Of a stretch of 64,000 nt of DNA, positions 1-13,516 are shown piece after piece. Origin of the DNA: Pseudoscleropodium purum (taxonomy: Eukaryota; Streptophyta; Bryopsida; Hypnales; Brachytheciaceae); the NCBI GenBank assembly GCA_963969395.1, contig OZ017798.1, positions 3,720,001 through 3,784,000 on the forward strand, in the 5' to 3' direction. Within the stretch, counting starts at the first letter, position 1, and every line of letters starts with the position of its first letter. A program made the translations under genes and the position numbers. Below the pieces are notes generated by a model. It worked only from the letters and a program-made list of their open reading frames with translations, had not been told where the DNA came from and did no database searches.

Positions 1-3000
1 ATAACATTAAGGCCAACCGGAGGATCATTTGGGGATGAGGGGAGTATAAAGTCCAACTTTCTTCTAATTAAATTATTTAAAGTTAAAATTTTTGTCTTAT
101 CTATATTTTGATTTTAGCCAATTTAGTAGTTTGTACTGGGCTAGTTTTTGGCCTACTATGTGGTGGCCATTTATTGAGCAAATTTATAAATGAATTATTA
201 ATATAATTTTTCTGACTTGACCATCATAACAAAATGGACAATAATTTTTTATTAAATATTATCAAAGACAACGCGATTGAGTATACAAACGACATCAACA
301 CTTTTTTGTTAATTTTTCTTTTAATGGTGGTCACTATTTTTCTACTAGTGGAAGGATTCAATTGATATGTCCACTCTGATCCTACAATGTACGTGATGAC
401 TACATGAAGACAGTAAAGAATTGGAAAAACTATAATTTTTTAATTTTAATTTAATTTTAATTTTCAATTATAAAATGCAAGTTTTTAACTCATTTCCTAT
501 GTGTTAGCTAAAAATCATGGACAATTCTACAATTTTGCATGTGCCTTCTTGAGAGAGTAATATAATACATGTATCACATATTTATTACATGCCTTGGGTG
601 TTTCAAAAAGAAATATCATTGGAATTTGAAATTCTTCTACAATTCACATTTTTATCTACAACAAGTAGTATCATTCAACACATATCAATGGAAGACAATA
701 GGAATAGCCATATTACACTAGCTAATTAGGAAAATTTGTCATATAAAGAGTTATATACACTATAAGAAACCTACATTTGAGAGAGTGTTTCCAAAAAACG
801 TATCATGTTTTTTGGAAAATGTCTGCATTGGATAGTTAGGTCGTAAGTTACACAAAATTTTAATGTGATGTCATGTAGAACACATACATGTAAGTTAAAA
901 AACGAGGTGATGTTAGCTAAAACATGGATGTTTTAAAGGACATTAGAGAAGACATGGGGATGGTTCTTGCAAATGTAAAAAGAAATAGGAGAACGCCATG
1001 TCAGCAACTGCGCTCATTTTCACTAGGGTGAAATTGAAAAAGTTACTACAGCTACAAGTAGAATGCTGACCATGGTAAAAAAAATATAGGGAATGGGCAA
1101 CTTTCTGTAGAATTTTCAAAAAGTTGATTCAGATGGATTGAAAGTGCCGGCTGGATGAAGGTCTTCTTGTAAGTTATATCTTCTTAGCCATTGGAATTGG
1201 TGATGGGATGCAGTGGATGTCTGGATGAGTACATAACATTGCAGAATTTGGAGATGAGCAAATAACAAGAGTAAATAATATACATAACAAAAGCTTATTA
1301 ACATATCTGAAATTAAGTGGTGCAAGATGAAGGGGCTGATAAATTTGAAGAAATGCTTCTAAAATTTATTTCAGACATGTAATGCTATTTCATGAAGGAA
1401 GACAATACCAGAGGTAAGATACATGAGTTTTGCAAAATTGTAGAACCTGGATTTGTAGCTCTCTTACACTACCATAGCAGGGTATGAGCAGGCTTTGGGT
1501 ACAGCACTCAAGAACCATGGAATAAAAAATGAAATATTTGTCTTTTATCCTATTTTACAAATTAAAACGATAGTTATTCCTTTAAAAAAAGTGGTTACTA
1601 TTTGAACACATACAATCAAATAATTTTCATGAATCAGAACTCATTAGATCTTCAGTTTAAACTTTCAATATGTATGATTTCATATTAATAGAAAATATGC
1701 ATGTATAGACTGGAATTTCACCATCATCTTCTAACTTTTGAGTACTTAAATTTAGAATTCATTTTCCATTTTCCAATTATGAAGTTCAAAACAATCTTTG
1801 ATTTTGAATTCCTTTCAATCACAACCGTTCCTTGTGATATTAAAGATGATGTGAAAAATATAAAAATATAATATAATATCCCATATGAACTTTGAAATTA
1901 CAGGAATAGTTTATTAGAAAATCATAAACCTTTATAGTGACTTAAATACACTTTCTATTATATATTTGTATTCCTTTTTTATTCATGCATGAAAACTAGA
2001 CATAGTAGAAAAGCCCGGGGAGATCACTATCAATTTTTAGAAAACTACTTGAGTTAAAAGATAGGGTTCATTTAATTCAAAAGGAAAAAAATTTATATAA
2101 TATGTAGGGCTATTATAGGGTCTATGAAATGCTATATAGTCTCTTATATATAAACTAGGCTATGTAAAAGCATCATGTAGTAGGAATTTTTATTATTAAG
2201 TTAGCCTTAACAAATAGGGTTTGTGCAAATTTTTCATAGTATGGTGAATGTATATAGATGTAGAAAGATAATTTCATGTGGATGTTAAAATGGACACAAT
2301 CAAAGAAATATACAATGAAGGGTAGTTGATTGAGATTGTGCTATGGTACCAATAGTGTATATATCAAAAATTAAGTGTAATTGTAAGACATTGACCACAA
2401 GTATAAAAAAATTGTTACATTGCATAAGTAGGAAGGTTTATCTTAGCAAGTTCAATGAACTAAAATTTTTACAATACAAGGATAGAGTTTATAATCTATT
2501 CAATTTGAATCTTTGAATTCATGTATCTTACACACTCATATTGAATGGGATGTTCATGGAATAGATTCAAGTGGGGATTTTGAAGTGTTCAAGAAAAAAG
2601 TGGGTTTGGAAGATGAAAAGTTCAAATTGCTAATTTTTGATGCATTGTCCAAAATAAAAAATTACTTTCTTTTTGAATTCTAACTATATAAAAATGTGTT
2701 AAGAAAATTTAGTCCATTTGATGATTTAGATTGAAAGATTATAACTTTTGAAGTTATAAAAAAAACTTTTTTCAATCTTGCAAAACATTGTAAGTAGAAT
2801 TTGAGCCTTCTTGGAGTAAATTTTTTGCTCAACATAAAATGATGATTTTGACCATTCATAAGCATATGTTGTTAGGATCACTCATGAAAAAAAACTCAAA
2901 AGCAAATATGGAGTCTAGATAGCTTACTTTAAATCAATTTGCAATGAAAGGAGGTAAAGTGCATTGGCTACATACTAGTCATTTTTTGATGATTTCTTGT

Positions 3001-3232
3001 GCAATGATGAATTTTTTATTTGAAATCCAAATGGTAAAAAAATGAAAGAGAAACATTTGGAATATGTGGAAAAAATTTCAGAAACTTTGACATTATAAAT
3101 TGCAAGATAATAGGGCTTGAAATTAGAAGAAAATGTTTTTTCTTGAATTCTCCCTAGTATAGCTAACAAAGTTTGACTCCTCCTAGGATGTGATTTGAGA
3201 ATTAAATTTTTTTAGACGATTGTATGCATTAG

Positions 3233-3307
3233 TTACATACATGGAAAATTACATACATGGAAAATTACATACATGCATTAGTATACATTGGTTACATACA
3301 TGGCAAA
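3233..3307. repeat. 16-bp short tandem repeat
   Basis: The word TTACATACATGGAAAA occurs at 3233 and 3249, a third diverged copy starts at 3265, and a fourth partial copy lies near 3292. It is a small local repeat in AT-rich DNA with no associated gene. Confidence 0.7.
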
Positions 3308-6300
3308 ATTCAAAAGATTATTAGTATTTTTGCAAAAGATGCCTAAAAGATGTCCAAATTGTCAAGCCTACCAAAAAAATTGGAGAGCATAACTCTTAAT
3401 TTGGGAAGCCAATTAGAAAAATAATGATATTCAAACCACTAAGGGAATACATGTTCTTATTTTGTGTCAAAATTCAATAAACATCCAATTCAATTGACAT
3501 TGTAGGAACCTACCTAAATTTTCAATTGTTCATTTAATAGACAATTGGCCTTTAGGGGTTAAAAATTGCCACTTGATCAATGGTACTTGAATTGAATTGA
3601 TTGTTGTTGATTTCATTGCATAACTCTCTATATATGCATATAGTAGAGGGAAGGAAAAATTTGTTAGGAAGTGAGGGTGTAGGAAAAATTAGATGCTTAA
3701 ATTTATATGTAAGATAGCCCCACTTAAAAAATTGCATGAATGAATTTATAAAAACATAGGGTATTGAAAATATGCCCCCTGTAGCTTTTAATGTAAAAAT
3801 ATGGTCATCTTAAATATAAAAATTAAACTAAATAGCCCCACACCAAATACCCTCTTAACTTAGGTGTATATCTTAAATTACAAGGAATGATCTTCTCGAG
3901 GTGATGTTTTATTTATTGTTGAAGCATAGACAACTTTGAATGAAATGTTTAGTCTTCTTTACCTCATTTTTTTATATATTAGTATTCTTCTAAAATTCCT
4001 AAAATTGGGCTTTATTATTAAAGTCTTCTCATTCTTCCAAAGGAATGGAGGGAGAACAACAATCCAAACTTACTTTACAAGTTCCAAAGGCAAATATGAC
4101 TAAATCACAATGTCAATTGTGTTATGAATTCTTACTGATTCAAATTCTCAAAGTGACAATAGAGCTTTAAAGAAAGGTCCCGTTACAATTGCAGCTCATC
4201 AATTTAGTTTCAACATTTGAACAACTACCAATATTTGAGGAAGGGGTTGTGAGTGCTTATTTATCCTTCCTTAATAAATAATGAGCACAACCAAGTTCTG
4301 TAAGTTTTGGTTAAAAATTACCCTAGGGGTGTCTAGTATCAATCCATTCTGCCTTTCAAGCAATGGATCTTTTCCTAACTCCTAAACATGTATAATTTAC
4401 AATTTAACCAAGAACTTAGCCACAATCTTCATTAACTACTCTTACCTTTCTTTTTAATCTTCTAAGTGCTAAGTGTGTAAGATGTTGTGAGCTAATGAAC
4501 TAGTTGTGAAGTAAATTTAGGAGGAAATTTTGGAAGGTATAATTTGATGATATGCTCACCATTAGGATCATTCAAAATGGTATAATTTAATGCACCTAAT
4601 TGATTTCTTTGTGAGATGTATACATGAGTGTTGAGCTGTATAGTGTGGGAGTTTAGAAAATTGTAAACTATAAATTTGAATTTGAAGTCTTTGTTTGTGT
4701 ATGTTATGGTTGTTCAATGATTCTCCAAATTCGGATAAGGTAACAGTTTGAGTGGAATGTGTGTGTTATAAAGAATGTTAGTTAAATTAGATTATTTCAA
4801 AGTTATGAATCTAGTTGGAATTTGAAGTGTCCTTATATTGGTGATTTTCATTAATTTCCAAGTCATGATATTGTATCTAAATTGGAAATATTTTGAATAT
4901 CCTTGTGAAGTTTAAGGTTGAGGAATTATGTGGTTGTTTTGTGTAACATGTGAATGCCTGCCAATTAGATGAGTGGTTGTTTCAAATTGAAAATTGGTAC
5001 TTGAGGTCAATGAGTCTATGAGTGTTGAAGACATGCTTTGTGGATTAGTTGGAAAGCCAAATGTGTTATCCATTTGTAATGGTCCAATTTGGGATATAAA
5101 GTTTGAATGTTGTCTTCTTGTCAATTTCCAATTGATTCTTGTGGAGAGTGTTCGATGTATAACAAGGAATAGGATATTTCCTAATGTATGTGATGTGATA
5201 ATTTAAAGCCTAATGAAGGAAAGTTATAGTAGAACGATGAGTGATGTTGAAGTGAAGAAGATTGATTCCAAGTTGGTGAAGAAAAGTTTTGTTGTATGTA
5301 ATTTTGCAAAGTTGTAATGTGCTTCTAAGAGTATCAAAGTCAATTTGCTGGGCTAAATTCCAAATGTTCTTGTAATTTAGATTTTACCTACCTTGCAAAA
5401 ACTAGGAGTATATTATAGGGGTTCAATGTCCAAAGAATAATCAAATAGTTTAACACATTGTAGCTAAAGTCACAATTACAAATAGAAATAACTTATAATT
5501 TCAATTCTAAACGAAAATAAAGCCAAAAATATCCCATTTGTTCTATAAATAGGAATTATTCATTTAACCAATAACTAATTTCTGTTTGACACATAGGGAT
5601 GCAACAATACAAGTATACAATCCCCCATCTTATTCTAGTTTGGGGCTCAAATAAGAAGCATGCTTAAGTGAGGAAAAACATAACATATGCATATAGCTTA
5701 AAGCATACAAATCTTCATTTCCTATTGCATTTGCTTAAAACATAGGCTTACAATATGTGCTTAAAGTGTCACTCATCACTCATCACTCATCAAAGCACAA
5801 TTAATATAAACAATTCCATCTACACTTCAGTGTTTCAATATTGTTTTATAGCGTTTCTATACTAAATTACTTAAAGTCATTCTATCAAAATAGTTTAATT
5901 ATATATCTTCTCTCTTCACTGTAAAGCTTTCCAACTACTTCAAGCATTCACAAATATAAGACTGTAATCTTTCCTAATTTTCAACCATACTTCTTTAATC
6001 AAATTAATTTTAGTCTCACAAATTCTAACATAGCTTTAAGATATAACTTAAAACACAATTATTTAATCACTGAATATACACACAAATTCATATATTCATC
6101 CAATCACTAGAATTTCTACACATCAAGCACTGTCTATCATTTAATCATTGCACATAATTAATCAGCTTAAAGCTCATTCATTGTAGACTAAGCACATTCA
6201 CTTGAAACATATAACACTCACAAGTTTGCTTTAAACACATTCAAGGATATATATACGCTTAAGTAGACACAAACTCATTCACCCATTCAAATGACATAAA

Positions 6301-8875
6301 CATTGGTTTTAAGCTACAATACTCCCACTCACACAAATTGCTTCAAGCTTCACTCAATCATGCACTCTACTCAAGCATATACAACAACCAAAATGATTCA
6401 ACCAAAATTCAATATACACAATCATTGCTTTAAGTTGAAGAAGCTAAGAATTCTTTCACAAAAAATTACACAACCATAAAGAATTGCCTAATCACTAAGA
6501 CTTTAAACTCAATCTAAATTCACACTTAAAGATACCTAATCATTGGGACTTACATACAATTTACAAATATATGCTTAAAACTTGTATTACAAAAGATTGT
6601 TCACAAAACATCAATAAAACTGAAATTTTTGACACTCATATAGAACACCAAAAAAACAAGAAGTAGAAAGTGTCTAAAAAAATGAGACTCTAAGCCTTTA
6701 ATTCCTTTAGCTTGAAGCATCCTTCCAAATCCAATTCGGTTAAAACCATTAAGAACTCAACACTTGCACACTCTTGGAATTCCACTGCAATATTTCAAAT
6801 TAATATCATTTAAACTCCTATCACCATGTATTCCTAAAATCAAGTCTCATTTAGACTCCATTTATACAAAAAAACAAAAAAAATGTTTATTTATATATTA
6901 CTCACACTTTCAATTCTTGTGGTGAAAGTTAAAACAAGCAATGAATTAGACAATGCCAAATTGGATGAGTAATAGACAACAATAAGACCAAATATTAGAA
7001 TAAAAATAAATAAAAAAGAGCATGATTCAAGTAAATTGTAGCATTCTTTAATTGGAGAAAAGATGAAAGAAAAGAAAATTATTAGAAGTTTCTACATCCT
7101 TGTGGCCTTGAAGAGTGGAATGAATTTTTTTGTAATTAGCTTGTTGCATGAGGAAGTTAGCATTATTTTAGTTAGAAGAACACTCTTAGTTGTGGTTGCA
7201 ATTGTCTAGTTGGATTAATTTATTAGCATTTCTTTAATTTATATTGTCTCTTCAAACAAACTTCCTACTAAGTCTTAAATTTTTTTATTATCTAAACCTT
7301 TCTATTGGTATTAAGTCCTCTGAAGTTAGTTTATATAGTACAATTAGATAGGACATTTTTTGCAATATTTATAATATAGATGGTGTAGAATTCTAAATTA
7401 TTTTATTTTTTACAATGGTAGTAGCTCCTTAGGAACCATGGTCTATTGAATACTACCAAACAATATGAATTTTTGAAGTTGAATTTTTTAAAGTATTTAA
7501 AAATATTCCTGTAACTATCCATATATGGATACAAATCCACCATAGGTTGAAATGGTTTTGTACAAAAACTATATCAAAAGTAATAGAAATTTTGTTGAAA
7601 CTAACACAAAATCATCCCCTAAGAAGTTCCAAGGCCTGGACACATTGTGTCCATAGGAACCTCTAAAACATGAATTATACATCCTTCTTTTGAATGTAGA
7701 GAAAATAATAGTTCCACAAAATTATGAATATAAATCTAATTGAATCCAAAAATAAATAAATTATTCAATTATTTTCCTATTGTTGTGGGGCTCGGCAAAT
7801 GGATTTCTAAGTATTCTTGGCTTTTATTTTTAGGATTCTATAGAACAGGGTCTAATTGTCTATTGTCTACCTACTTAGCTTGATAATTGATTGTTGGGCC
7901 CCTACTTATGAAGTAGACTTGAATTCCTTGATTGGACTATTTGTTGTGGTTGGTTGTAGTCTTGAAAAGTAATGTAGGTTTAGAAAAATTATGCTCATGA
8001 TTATTTTTTATTTAAAAAAAAAATACTAGAATGGTGATCACTCAAAATTAGGTGAAGCATTGTAGTTTTACATTCATCCAAATAAAAAAAATAGTTTTTA
8101 ATTATATTCACGAACTTTAATTTTTGGCAAAAAAAATATTGTTTTTATTTTGGGAAAAGTAGTGATTTATTTTGAAAAGGTGCAATTTGGTCCCATAGTG
8201 CCCACCTACAAGGCTAGTTGTGGTTGTTGGAAATAGTATAAGGTTCACTTGAACCTATTGTGAGCACTCAAGTTTGTATCTTGCATTTTGTCTTTAGAGC
8301 AACTCCAATGCAATTGGAATCCACTAAGCCAATGGTATAATGATGAAGCAACTAAAAAAAACATGTCCCAATGCAACCAATATTGGTCTCTCTTTATTCC
8401 CACCCCACCATTTTCCTTATAAAGCCTTGCAATAATTGGCAAAATATAGAGAGTCCATGAGATGACTCACAATAGGCAAAGTCATTATTGTCATATCTTT
8501 TCAAGCTTTATTATGTGTGTCAATAAACTAAAACTTTTCATTTTTGCATGACAAGTATTTTTTTATGTGAAATTTTTCCACTCCTTATAATGCACAAAAG
8601 TTCATTTGAGGTTTGGAATGCTAATTTTACATTGGGTCAATTTTTTTTAAAAGTTATTGAAATGGAATGAGGTCCACCTCCCTGCACTAGAAAATTTCAG
8701 TATTGTGCTTATTTCCACTCATGTACTAGAGGTGCTCTTCTGAAAAATGTATGCCATCTTCAAGATACTGCAAAGCTATGGAACTAAATACAAACAATTG
8801 GAAGGTATTTGGAACTCAAGAGAAGGCTCACATTACAATTTACAATTTCTTGAGGTTTTACATTAGAAGAGTTTA

Positions 8876-8897
8876 GGGGGGGAGGGGGGTGGGAGGG
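8876..8897 (+). other. G-run cluster (G-quadruplex-capable)
   Basis: Runs of 7, 6, 3 and 3 guanines are separated by single A, T and A bases. Four G-tracts with one-base loops fit the standard G-quadruplex pattern. It sits alone in AT-rich sequence with no gene within more than 1 kb that I can support. Confidence 0.6.
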
Positions 8898-9907
8898 CAG
8901 TTTCAGGCCTCTATTCCCTACAGTTTTTCCTGCAATTAAAGAATGCCACATTGTTAGGAAAAAAAATTAATTAAAATGAAAATAAAAAACAAAGTTGAAA
9001 AAAAAAATTTAATTTTTAGAAAATGACGTAGTAGTTGTTTTGCCACGTTAGGCAACAGGTTCAACAAGTTTGTAGAGTTAGAAAACTTTAGGGAATTCAC
9101 AGCCTTCTTGGACCTCCAAAAATCTTGTTATGATGAGATGGTATTTGAAAAAAAACTAAGCATAGTACAATCTATTAGAGGATTTGTGTGTGTTTTTTGG
9201 GGAAAAAAAATTGGAGTATGGATTGTGGGTTGCCTCTCATTAGATGAGATTTGGCCCCTCAAGAGGGTTGTAAGTTCCCCTACCAAAATCTGCGTTCCCA
9301 AACTTGGTGCACTGCTTTGCAGAAGTTGTGTGATGTGGCACAATGACTGCCATGTCACTTTTTTTTTCATTTTCAAATTTTCAAAAGAAAAGTTTTATAT
9401 AAAAAAAAAAAATTCTAACAATGGCTGTTCTCGAACTACTCGAGGAATAGGGCTTGAAACAAGCCCAGATGGCCCTCCCAACCCTCCAAAAAACATCTAA
9501 TGAGTGAAGTTACTTTGTACAAGAAATTCATGTAGTCTTCCATCCTTAAAAATGTACAGTACAATAAAGTTTGAATGTTAAAGTAAAAAATATACCAAAA
9601 TTTTATTCAACCTTCAAAATGAGGCCTTCTATACTCAAAAAAATTTCAATCCATTAGAGTACTTGAAGATTTTATATAAGTCTTGTATCCACAATTACAC
9701 CTAATAATTGAAGGTAGTTTGCTCTTAAAGCAAACCATTTAAGAGTTGATTGCCTTTTGGAGGAAGCTCAACTCCTTAAAACAATTTCATTAAATTTTTG
9801 TAGGAAGAAAAATGGAATTGACATCTAATCCAAGTCATTCCATATTTTTTGAAGTTGAATGGCAGTGATCACTAAAATTGACCACCTCCTGAAATCCTTC
9901 TATTAAA

Positions 9908-9935
9908 TTTGTTTGTTTGTTTGTTTGTTTGTTTT
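9908..9935. repeat. GTTT microsatellite
   Basis: About six tandem GTTT units are visible in a stretch of otherwise ordinary AT-rich intergenic DNA. Confidence 0.85.
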
Positions 9936-10473
9936 ATTTGTCACGTTGAAAACTTGAGATCTCCCGGACCATGTGTCCCTTGTTTGTGTGTTTGGTATTA
10001 TCGGAAAGTCCTCAGCGAGAAGGGTTGCACAGGCTTGGTTCCATGGCATTCTGACTTAAGGCGTGAAAGTTATTGAATTTTGAAGTTTTTAGGAATTAAA
10101 AAAATTAGAAAATTATTTTTTCCTTTGTTTTGACTGTGACAACTGCATGGGGCACAATAGTGTACACTCTTGATACATTTTAGAAAGCAAAATGTACCTA
10201 TGTGTCATGATCGCATAGAACAAGGTCGCTTTTAGAGCAGACTACCTTACGCAAAGATTGATGTGAATAGCTTCATCGTTTCGTTTTCTCAAAATAAATG
10301 AATTAGAAACCCTGAGCGCCATCAGCAAGGATGCCGCATCTCGATGCTATGCGCCATCTGCGGCTCTGACGAAGAATTCTCTACAAATTCAATTTTCATT
10401 TCCGAGATTGTTTTTTTGAGATTTCGGTAATTGACATTTTCAGCAAATTTGGAGGATTCATTTTCGGGAGGAT

Positions 10474-10482
10474 GATATATAG
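10474..10482 (+). promoter_or_regulatory. Possible TATA box of the SAUR gene
   Basis: The word GATATATAG lies about 360 bp upstream of the chosen SAUR start codon, at the point where the composition changes from AT-rich to GC-richer. This would give a 5' leader of roughly 330 nt containing short upstream open frames. No auxin-response word (TGTCTC) was seen just upstream. Position and composition are the only evidence. Confidence 0.3.
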
Positions 10483-10835
10483 CGTTCGGCGCGGACGGTG
10501 ATCGATGACGTCGGTAGGCGGTGCTTGCTTCAAATCGATGTTGAGGGGAGAGTGGCGGATTGAATTTCGGGTAAGCCAGACTGGATGTTCGGGTTGGTGG
10601 ATTACCGAAACTTGCGGGCAGAGCGCAACTGAATGTCTCCCAAACTTTTCTGACGATTTTCTTGGCGCTGGCTGCTTTTGCTTCACCGTCAGCGAAGCGC
10701 TCATTAATGTCCGTCGCACATTCAGTTGCTGGAGAAGAATATGTTGCTTGGTTATCAGCAATACAAATAAATCTTTCTCATCTCTCTAGCTGTGTCACGG
10801 AAGACGTTTTAGTAGTTCGTCTGACGGGATTGATC

Positions 10836-11264
10836 ATGACGAAACCGCGGAGGCTCAGCCTGTTTCTGAAGAAGATGTTGAGCATGTCACGCCATGACAT
10901 CATCGAGACAGCTTCCGGCAGACAGCTGAGCTTCTCTTTTTCTCGTGAAAGCTCACAGCGCTCATGGAGCAGTTCGTGCCGGTCCTTGGAGAGCTCTGCA
11001 AAATTCGACAGCGAGGACGAGGACCAGTGCTGCTCGAGTACTCCGCCGAATGACGTTCCCGATGGCTGTCTCCCGGTGTACGTAGGCCGTGAGCGGAGAC
11101 GCTTCGTTATTCCCACGGCGTACCTTAGCAACAGTACCTTCCGCGCGCTCTTAGCAAAGTCCGAAGACGAGTACGGATTGAAAGCCGACGGGGGATTGCG
11201 AATTGCATGCAACCCAGATGTTTTCGAGCATTTCTTGTGGTGGTTGCAAATCGAGACATTCTAA
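10836..11264 (+). CDS. SAUR family auxin-responsive protein
   Basis: Encodes a 142-residue small auxin-up RNA (SAUR) protein in one exon, as is usual for the family. The start was taken at the ATG giving MTKPRRLSLFLKKML; the frame is open further upstream, but that extension lacks family character. Residues 1-20 are basic, 30-72 are Ser/Asp/Glu-rich linker, and the SAUR domain spans about 74-137, with VPDGCLPVYVG, RRRFVIP, AYLSNSTFRALL, EDEYG and DVFEHFLWWL all in the family order. In flowering plants SAURs bind and inhibit PP2C.D phosphatases and so raise plasma-membrane H+-ATPase activity during cell expansion; that role is inferred here. The protein stops five residues after the domain (QIETF), and a diverged copy of the coding tail lies immediately downstream. 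Family assignment is firm; orthology within the large SAUR family cannot be set. Confidence 0.9.
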   Translation: MTKPRRLSLFLKKMLSMSRHDIIETASGRQLSFSFSRESSQRSWSSSCRSLESSAKFDSEDEDQCCSSTPPNDVPDGCLPVYVGRERRRFVIPTAYLSNSTFRALLAKSEDEYGLKADGGLRIACNPDVFEHFLWWLQIETF

Positions 11265-11346
11265 AGAAGAAATGGAGCGAAATTGTTCAAGTCGTTTTGA
11301 AGCATTTCTTGTGTCGGTTGCAAGACGAGACACTTTCTAAGAAGAA
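11198..11346 (+). repeat. Tandem duplication of the SAUR 3' coding tail
   Basis: A segment of roughly 70 bp covering the SAUR C-terminus and stop codon (about 11198-11272) recurs at about 11277-11346. Shared words include GAGCATTTCTTGTG / GAAGCATTTCTTGTG and the GAGACA...TCTAA...AAGAAG block. The spacing is 74 bp at the aligned GTTTT, so the second copy is in another frame. Read in that frame it gives VVLKHFLCRLQDETLSKKK and stays open to 11395. Confidence 0.65.
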
Positions 11347-11399
11347 GCTAGTAGAGCCCAGTTGTGGAAGTCGCTCCGCGAATGTAGAAGCGTAACAGT

Positions 11400-13510
11400 G
11401 AAATAGGGATTACGACCTCATAGCGCTGCGCTGTGAAGTACTAGCCCAATTCTTTGGATTCTTTTGTGTTACGTTGAGGCACGTGTTGCTTAAGATAGTT
11501 GCTGCACTTTGGAATATATGGAAGCAACGAGAACGAATGGATCACGTCGACTGAGCTTGTAATTTTATTTAGTGCGTCGCATTATGTTATGCGAGTCTTA
11601 GCTTTTCTCCTTACAAGATAATAAGAAACTCGTTCCTCGTACTGTACTTTAGCTACAGTCTCTGACAGGCTGATATCTTCCTCAGCTTACGCATCTGCCT
11701 TTGATAGTATCGTATGTTCGGTGATGCATCTCCTTTCCAGACCTAAAAACCTTGGCTTCAAGCGGTGATATACCTTTCAAAGATTTGAATTTCTGCACCT
11801 TTCCTTCGGAACTAGCTTGTTGGCTTCCAAACCCTTCAGTTCGGTGGGAATATACCATTTCACAGAATGAGGTCGTAATTTTTCTACCATAATGAATATA
11901 TATAGCACTGGCTCTTGTTATACATTGGTCAGAATGAGGGTTTTGATTGGTAATTTGCATTGTGTTCAAGTTGAGATTTTATAGTCTTGAGATTGACGGA
12001 TTTTCCTTCCCTGAGCCCAACAAAATGTTGAAAATCTGTGCGCAAGAGAGTACATTAAGTTTACATAATCACTGATCTTTCACAATTCAAAGTCCTCTAA
12101 TCCTCAACAAGGACGTGGGCTGTGTGCATAAGTTAAGTAATCTCTGTAAGCGGCCAAGAACAGCCACTTACCTGCTACCGAGAGTTTTCACTGCAAACGC
12201 TTGAATAAATGTCCACCAGATACACAAAAAGCTCAAATCGAACACTGAGAACACTGAGAAACTCTAGCAGCCTCAGAAATGTCCGCCTTGGAAACAGGGA
12301 TGGAAGTACAACAAGACTGCATTAAACACCCTGCGTCTCAACACTCTGAAGTGAAACATGCCGAGACCGTAGGGGTTAAATTACTGTAGTCTAGGATGGT
12401 GGGATGCATTTTTATTAAATACACTTCCTCTTTGAATATCAAAAAGAAAAAAAGCACAACATGAAAGCTAGAGATAGACTAAAAGGATATCTCTAATCAG
12501 TTTGTAAAGAACCTTGCAAATTGCAATGACGGTAGTGTATTTTGCATTACCCTTCGCAGAATCTTATACAATAGAGGTTGACAAACATGACCCATTGCAT
12601 TCAATGAGTGAGGAAAGATGTAACCCAAAATTGTTTGAAAAATTGAGTGAATTGTCACTCCTGCAGTGAGAAGGATTTTGGATGCAAACATGGTTAGATC
12701 TATGTAAGTTTCGCTTCTCCAAATTGCATGCTGCTCCAGAGAAACGTACCTCCCAGATTCAAAGATAAGTTACACTCGTGCCGACTTGAAAGCGCACTTT
12801 GGTCACACAGAAATGTAAGTCGGTTAACATTTGCTAAGAAGTCTACATGTGAAGAATGTACGCCCACAATGTGAACTGATGGATAATGCTAAATGCTCAA
12901 AAAGATCCCATTATCAACATCGGTTTCAATCCTGAGAGCATTTGAAATGTGCACACTCAAAAAAAGAATTTTTTTTTTTTTTTTCTTCTGATAGATTGGC
13001 CCAGTCCAACAGTAGGAATTTTTTTTTTTATCAAAGACAAGTTTTCGAGCGAATTCTAGGAGATGAGGGCGTCCTCTGAATTAGTCATTTTGCACATGAT
13101 TCCACACTTAGCATGAGCGTTGTATATTTCTTCTGAATGCAATCCCTGTATCCAGTCACGATTAGCATAATTTTCTGGCCCATTACGAAGCTATGAGCAA
13201 TTGTCGAAAAAACCCTGTATCTCTGTTGCTAGTCATTGGGCATGTGCGCAGTTGCTTAATTCTCAACTAAATTATTTGAGTGATATCACAAGAAGTAATT
13301 GAAGGTGTGCATTGAATGTAACACCAATGACTATCAAGACTTTTATACCTGACGTTCCAGTGTAAGCTGAAGATCTACCACAAGAATAAACCCTAACATT
13401 AGTTGAATGCCTCCTATAGAAAGTCTGCTCTACTTTGTGAGACGATCGATTTCTGAACCAAAAATGTCAAAGATGCTCATTTTTGTCGTCATCATCTCAA
13501 GTTAAGTTTT
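11400..13510. other. Region between the SAUR and GIL1-like genes, nothing supported
   Basis: This is the shared 3' side of a plus-strand and a minus-strand gene, so it should hold both terminators. Open frames here lack coding character. Poly-T runs occur near 12970-12985 and 13020. No RNA gene or transposon was recognised. Confidence 0.55.
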
Positions 13511-13516
13511 CTCTAT

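Larger units (their letters stand above)
1..10450. other. AT-rich intergenic DNA, no supported gene
   Basis: Both strands were read. Open frames here are short, AT-driven and show no recognisable domain or splice pattern. The stretch holds scattered A/T runs, a 16-bp repeat near 3.2 kb, an A+C-rich strand-asymmetric segment around 5.65-6.6 kb with many GCTTAAA-like words, a G-run cluster at 8.88 kb and a GTTT microsatellite at 9.9 kb. It probably contains old transposon remnants, but none could be delimited. Confidence 0.6.

Noticed and set aside
8280..8460. MITE starting at GAGCAACTCCAATGCAATTGG, perhaps related to GAGCATCCCCACC near 21220
   Set aside because: The starts are similar, but no matching inverted end or target duplication was found at either place.
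9108..9500. 130-codon open frame as a gene
   Set aside because: It is open on both strands at once, contains poly-A-derived lysines and has no recognisable domain or splice context.
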